From NCBI GenBank assembly GCA_000149265.1, contig CH003381.1, positions 1,249,982-1,313,981 of the forward strand: a stretch of DNA of 64,000 nt, read 5' to 3'. The position numbers were made by a program, and so were the translations under genes. The notes beneath the pieces are model-generated. The model saw nothing but the letters and a program-made list of their open reading frames with translations. It was not told where the DNA came from and did no database searches. This stretch comes from Ciona savignyi. Taxonomy: Eukaryota; Chordata; Ascidiacea; Phlebobranchia; Cionidae. Position 1 is the stretch's first letter; every line of letters begins with the position of its first letter. Shown piece after piece: positions 63,701-64,000 of this stretch.

Positions 63701-63856
63701 GGGTGGGGGTGGGTGGGTGAAGTAGTTGTCGGGAATATTGGCTTGGGTGATGGGGTACTGAGGTGGCATGTCCGGTGCCGCTTGGTAATGCACCGCAGGT
63801 TGCTTAGTGGTCAGTGGCTGGTCATCGTTTAGAAGCGTGACCAACATTGGGTGATT
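51712..63856 (-). CDS. MED1: Mediator complex subunit 1 homologue, C-terminal 1070 residues (5' end outside window)
   Basis: Nuclear co-activator that links nuclear receptors to RNA polymerase II. Seventeen phase-consistent exons: 63629-63856, 62650-63036, 62234-62291, 61684-61846, 61363-61447, 59988-60115, 59414-59559, 59123-59259, 58349-58460, 57405-57575, 56554-56738, 55294-55429, 54734-54865, 53648-54214, 52947-53171, 52383-52598, 51712-51848 (TAA). The first exon starts NHPMLVTLLNDD, close to the second LXXLL nuclear-receptor box of vertebrate MED1; the protein ends DDDLMNAAVS, like the DDDLMDVAL end of MED1. Between them lies Ser/Pro-rich disordered sequence with MQDLTDIGFNPQFE, DIDPFTFDD, a lysine-rich block with an AT-hook (RRRGRPPS), KIVLNVQLNKG, and a second LXXLL (LQALLKG). 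The folded N-terminal MED1 domain is outside. Identity rests mainly on the two end motifs and overall composition. Confidence 0.8.
52622..52782 (-). mobile_element. SINE A, 3' half, sense to MED1
   Basis: Tail TAGGATAGGATATTCATG lies 24 bp upstream (in transcript sense) of the MED1 exon starting at 52598. Breaks off at GAACCCATTA. Confidence 0.85.
53440..53620. repeat. AT-rich degenerate tandem repeat
   Basis: Repeats of AAATTTTGATAAGAATAAAT and shortened forms in a MED1 intron. They lie close to the donor of the exon at 53648-54214. Confidence 0.8.
55117..55155 (+). repeat. Interspersed repeat D, copy 2
   Basis: CGCGGCCGCCAAACCCAAGC then GAAAGAAAATATTAA, in a MED1 intron. The opposite-strand partner is at 15100-15132. 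Both are followed by a CTTCAGG / CCTGAAG stretch. Confidence 0.6.
55919..56530. repeat. Minisatellite, 26-bp unit, about 23 copies
   Basis: Unit CCCAGGTAACTTATTCAAGA plus TTTAAA, very regular, with a few AAATAA variants at the right end. It lies in a MED1 intron and stops about 23 bp from the donor of the exon 56554-56738. On the plus strand each unit carries CCCAG/GTAACT, a good 5' splice site, but MED1 is on the other strand. Confidence 0.97.
57900..58380. repeat. Partial duplication including the 3' end of a MED1 exon
   Basis: TTAGTTGG(A/C)GGTTTAGATTT with following AAGTACTGTACA occurs at about 57928 and 58260. CATCACCTGCATGTTCCTTC with TTATCAATTGA occurs at about 58203 and 58343. The second of these is the real exon end (donor and last codons of 58349-58460); the first is a decayed copy inside the intron. 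Confidence 0.75.
58502..58575. repeat. Interspersed repeat C, copy 1
   Basis: AGGTCCGCGGTAGCTACCAG, then GGACTAGGAGTTTAGGCCAT, matches the copy at 63066 in the same orientation. Both are in MED1 introns. Confidence 0.7.
59608..59911 (-). mobile_element. SINE A, full length, sense to MED1
   Basis: Tail (ATAGGATCGGTATATTTATG) 49 bp upstream of the MED1 exon starting at 59559. Confidence 0.9.
60355..61235. mobile_element. 881-bp DNA transposon with a perfect 10-bp target duplication
   Basis: The left end is CCCTTTAAAAACGA and the reverse-complemented right end is CCCTTTAGAAACGA (13 of 14 identical). Both sides are flanked by TTGTTCTTAA. It lies in a MED1 intron, is AT-rich, has several TGACGTCA-like motifs and no convincing transposase frame, so it is probably non-autonomous. 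A duplication of 9-10 bp would suit a Mutator-like element; the superfamily is left open. Confidence 0.8.
63066..63138. repeat. Interspersed repeat C, copy 2
   Basis: GGGTCCACGTTAGCGCCAGG, then ACCAGGAATTTAGGTCATAA, about 80% like the copy at 58502. Confidence 0.7.
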
Positions 63857-64000
63857 CTGGAAGTAAAGTAAGAACTATAAATAAGAAAGAGAAGTAAGAA
63901 CTAAAATGAAGTAAGAACTATAAATGTAAACTAAAGCTAAAATAATTGCATTTTTATTTTTTAACTATTGTTATTAAAAATTTCAACAATACTGTAGTAG

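Overview
The window looks like chromosomal DNA of a tunicate, most likely a Ciona-type ascidian. The genes are chordate (stabilin, SLC20, SLC17, CACHD1, Vsx, Mediator subunit 1), they are cut into many small exons, the DNA is AT-rich, and a tRNA-headed short interspersed repeat recurs about 25 times. No prokaryotic features, rRNA genes, CRISPR arrays or viral genes were seen. All exon coordinates were read by hand from splice signals, phase matching and recognisable protein families.

Layout. (1) 1-10166, plus: the 3' end of a stabilin-like scavenger receptor (FAS1 and EGF-like modules, one membrane helix, an NPAY tail); its 5' part lies left of the window. (2) 12279-13128, plus: two exons of an unrecognised single-pass membrane protein. 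(3) 14184-21500, minus: a complete 14-exon SLC20 (PiT) sodium-phosphate cotransporter. (4) 25163-29749, plus: a complete SLC17 (sialin / type I phosphate transporter family) gene, divergent from SLC20 across 3.7 kb. (5) 31590-42736, plus: a complete 14-exon CACHD1-like gene (VWA plus Cache, alpha2-delta relatives). (6) 44575-48777, minus: a Vsx/Chx10 paired-class homeobox gene with homeodomain and CVC domain. (7) 51712-63856, minus: 17 exons encoding the disordered C-terminal 1070 residues of a Mediator subunit 1 (MED1) homologue; its 5' part lies right of the window.

Repeats. SINE family A has a tRNA-like head and a GGATA/TATCC tail, with roughly 25 copies and fragments in both orientations. 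Family B has a tRNA-Ser-like head and forms short tandem clusters. There are several non-autonomous DNA transposons with terminal inverted repeats and target-site duplications, including two copies of one hAT-like element and an 881-bp element with a perfect 10-bp duplication. Three intronic minisatellites have 39-, 33- and 26-bp units.

The genes are not an operon and do not form one pathway; two neighbours are phosphate or anion transporters, but of unrelated families. No previously undescribed system was demonstrated. The most unusual signals are structural: family A SINEs tend to lie with the tail pointing at the nearest exon, only tens of bases from splice sites; the SLC17 exon 4 acceptor lies inside a repeat duplicated with a family B SINE; and there is a GC-AG intron that carries a minisatellite.
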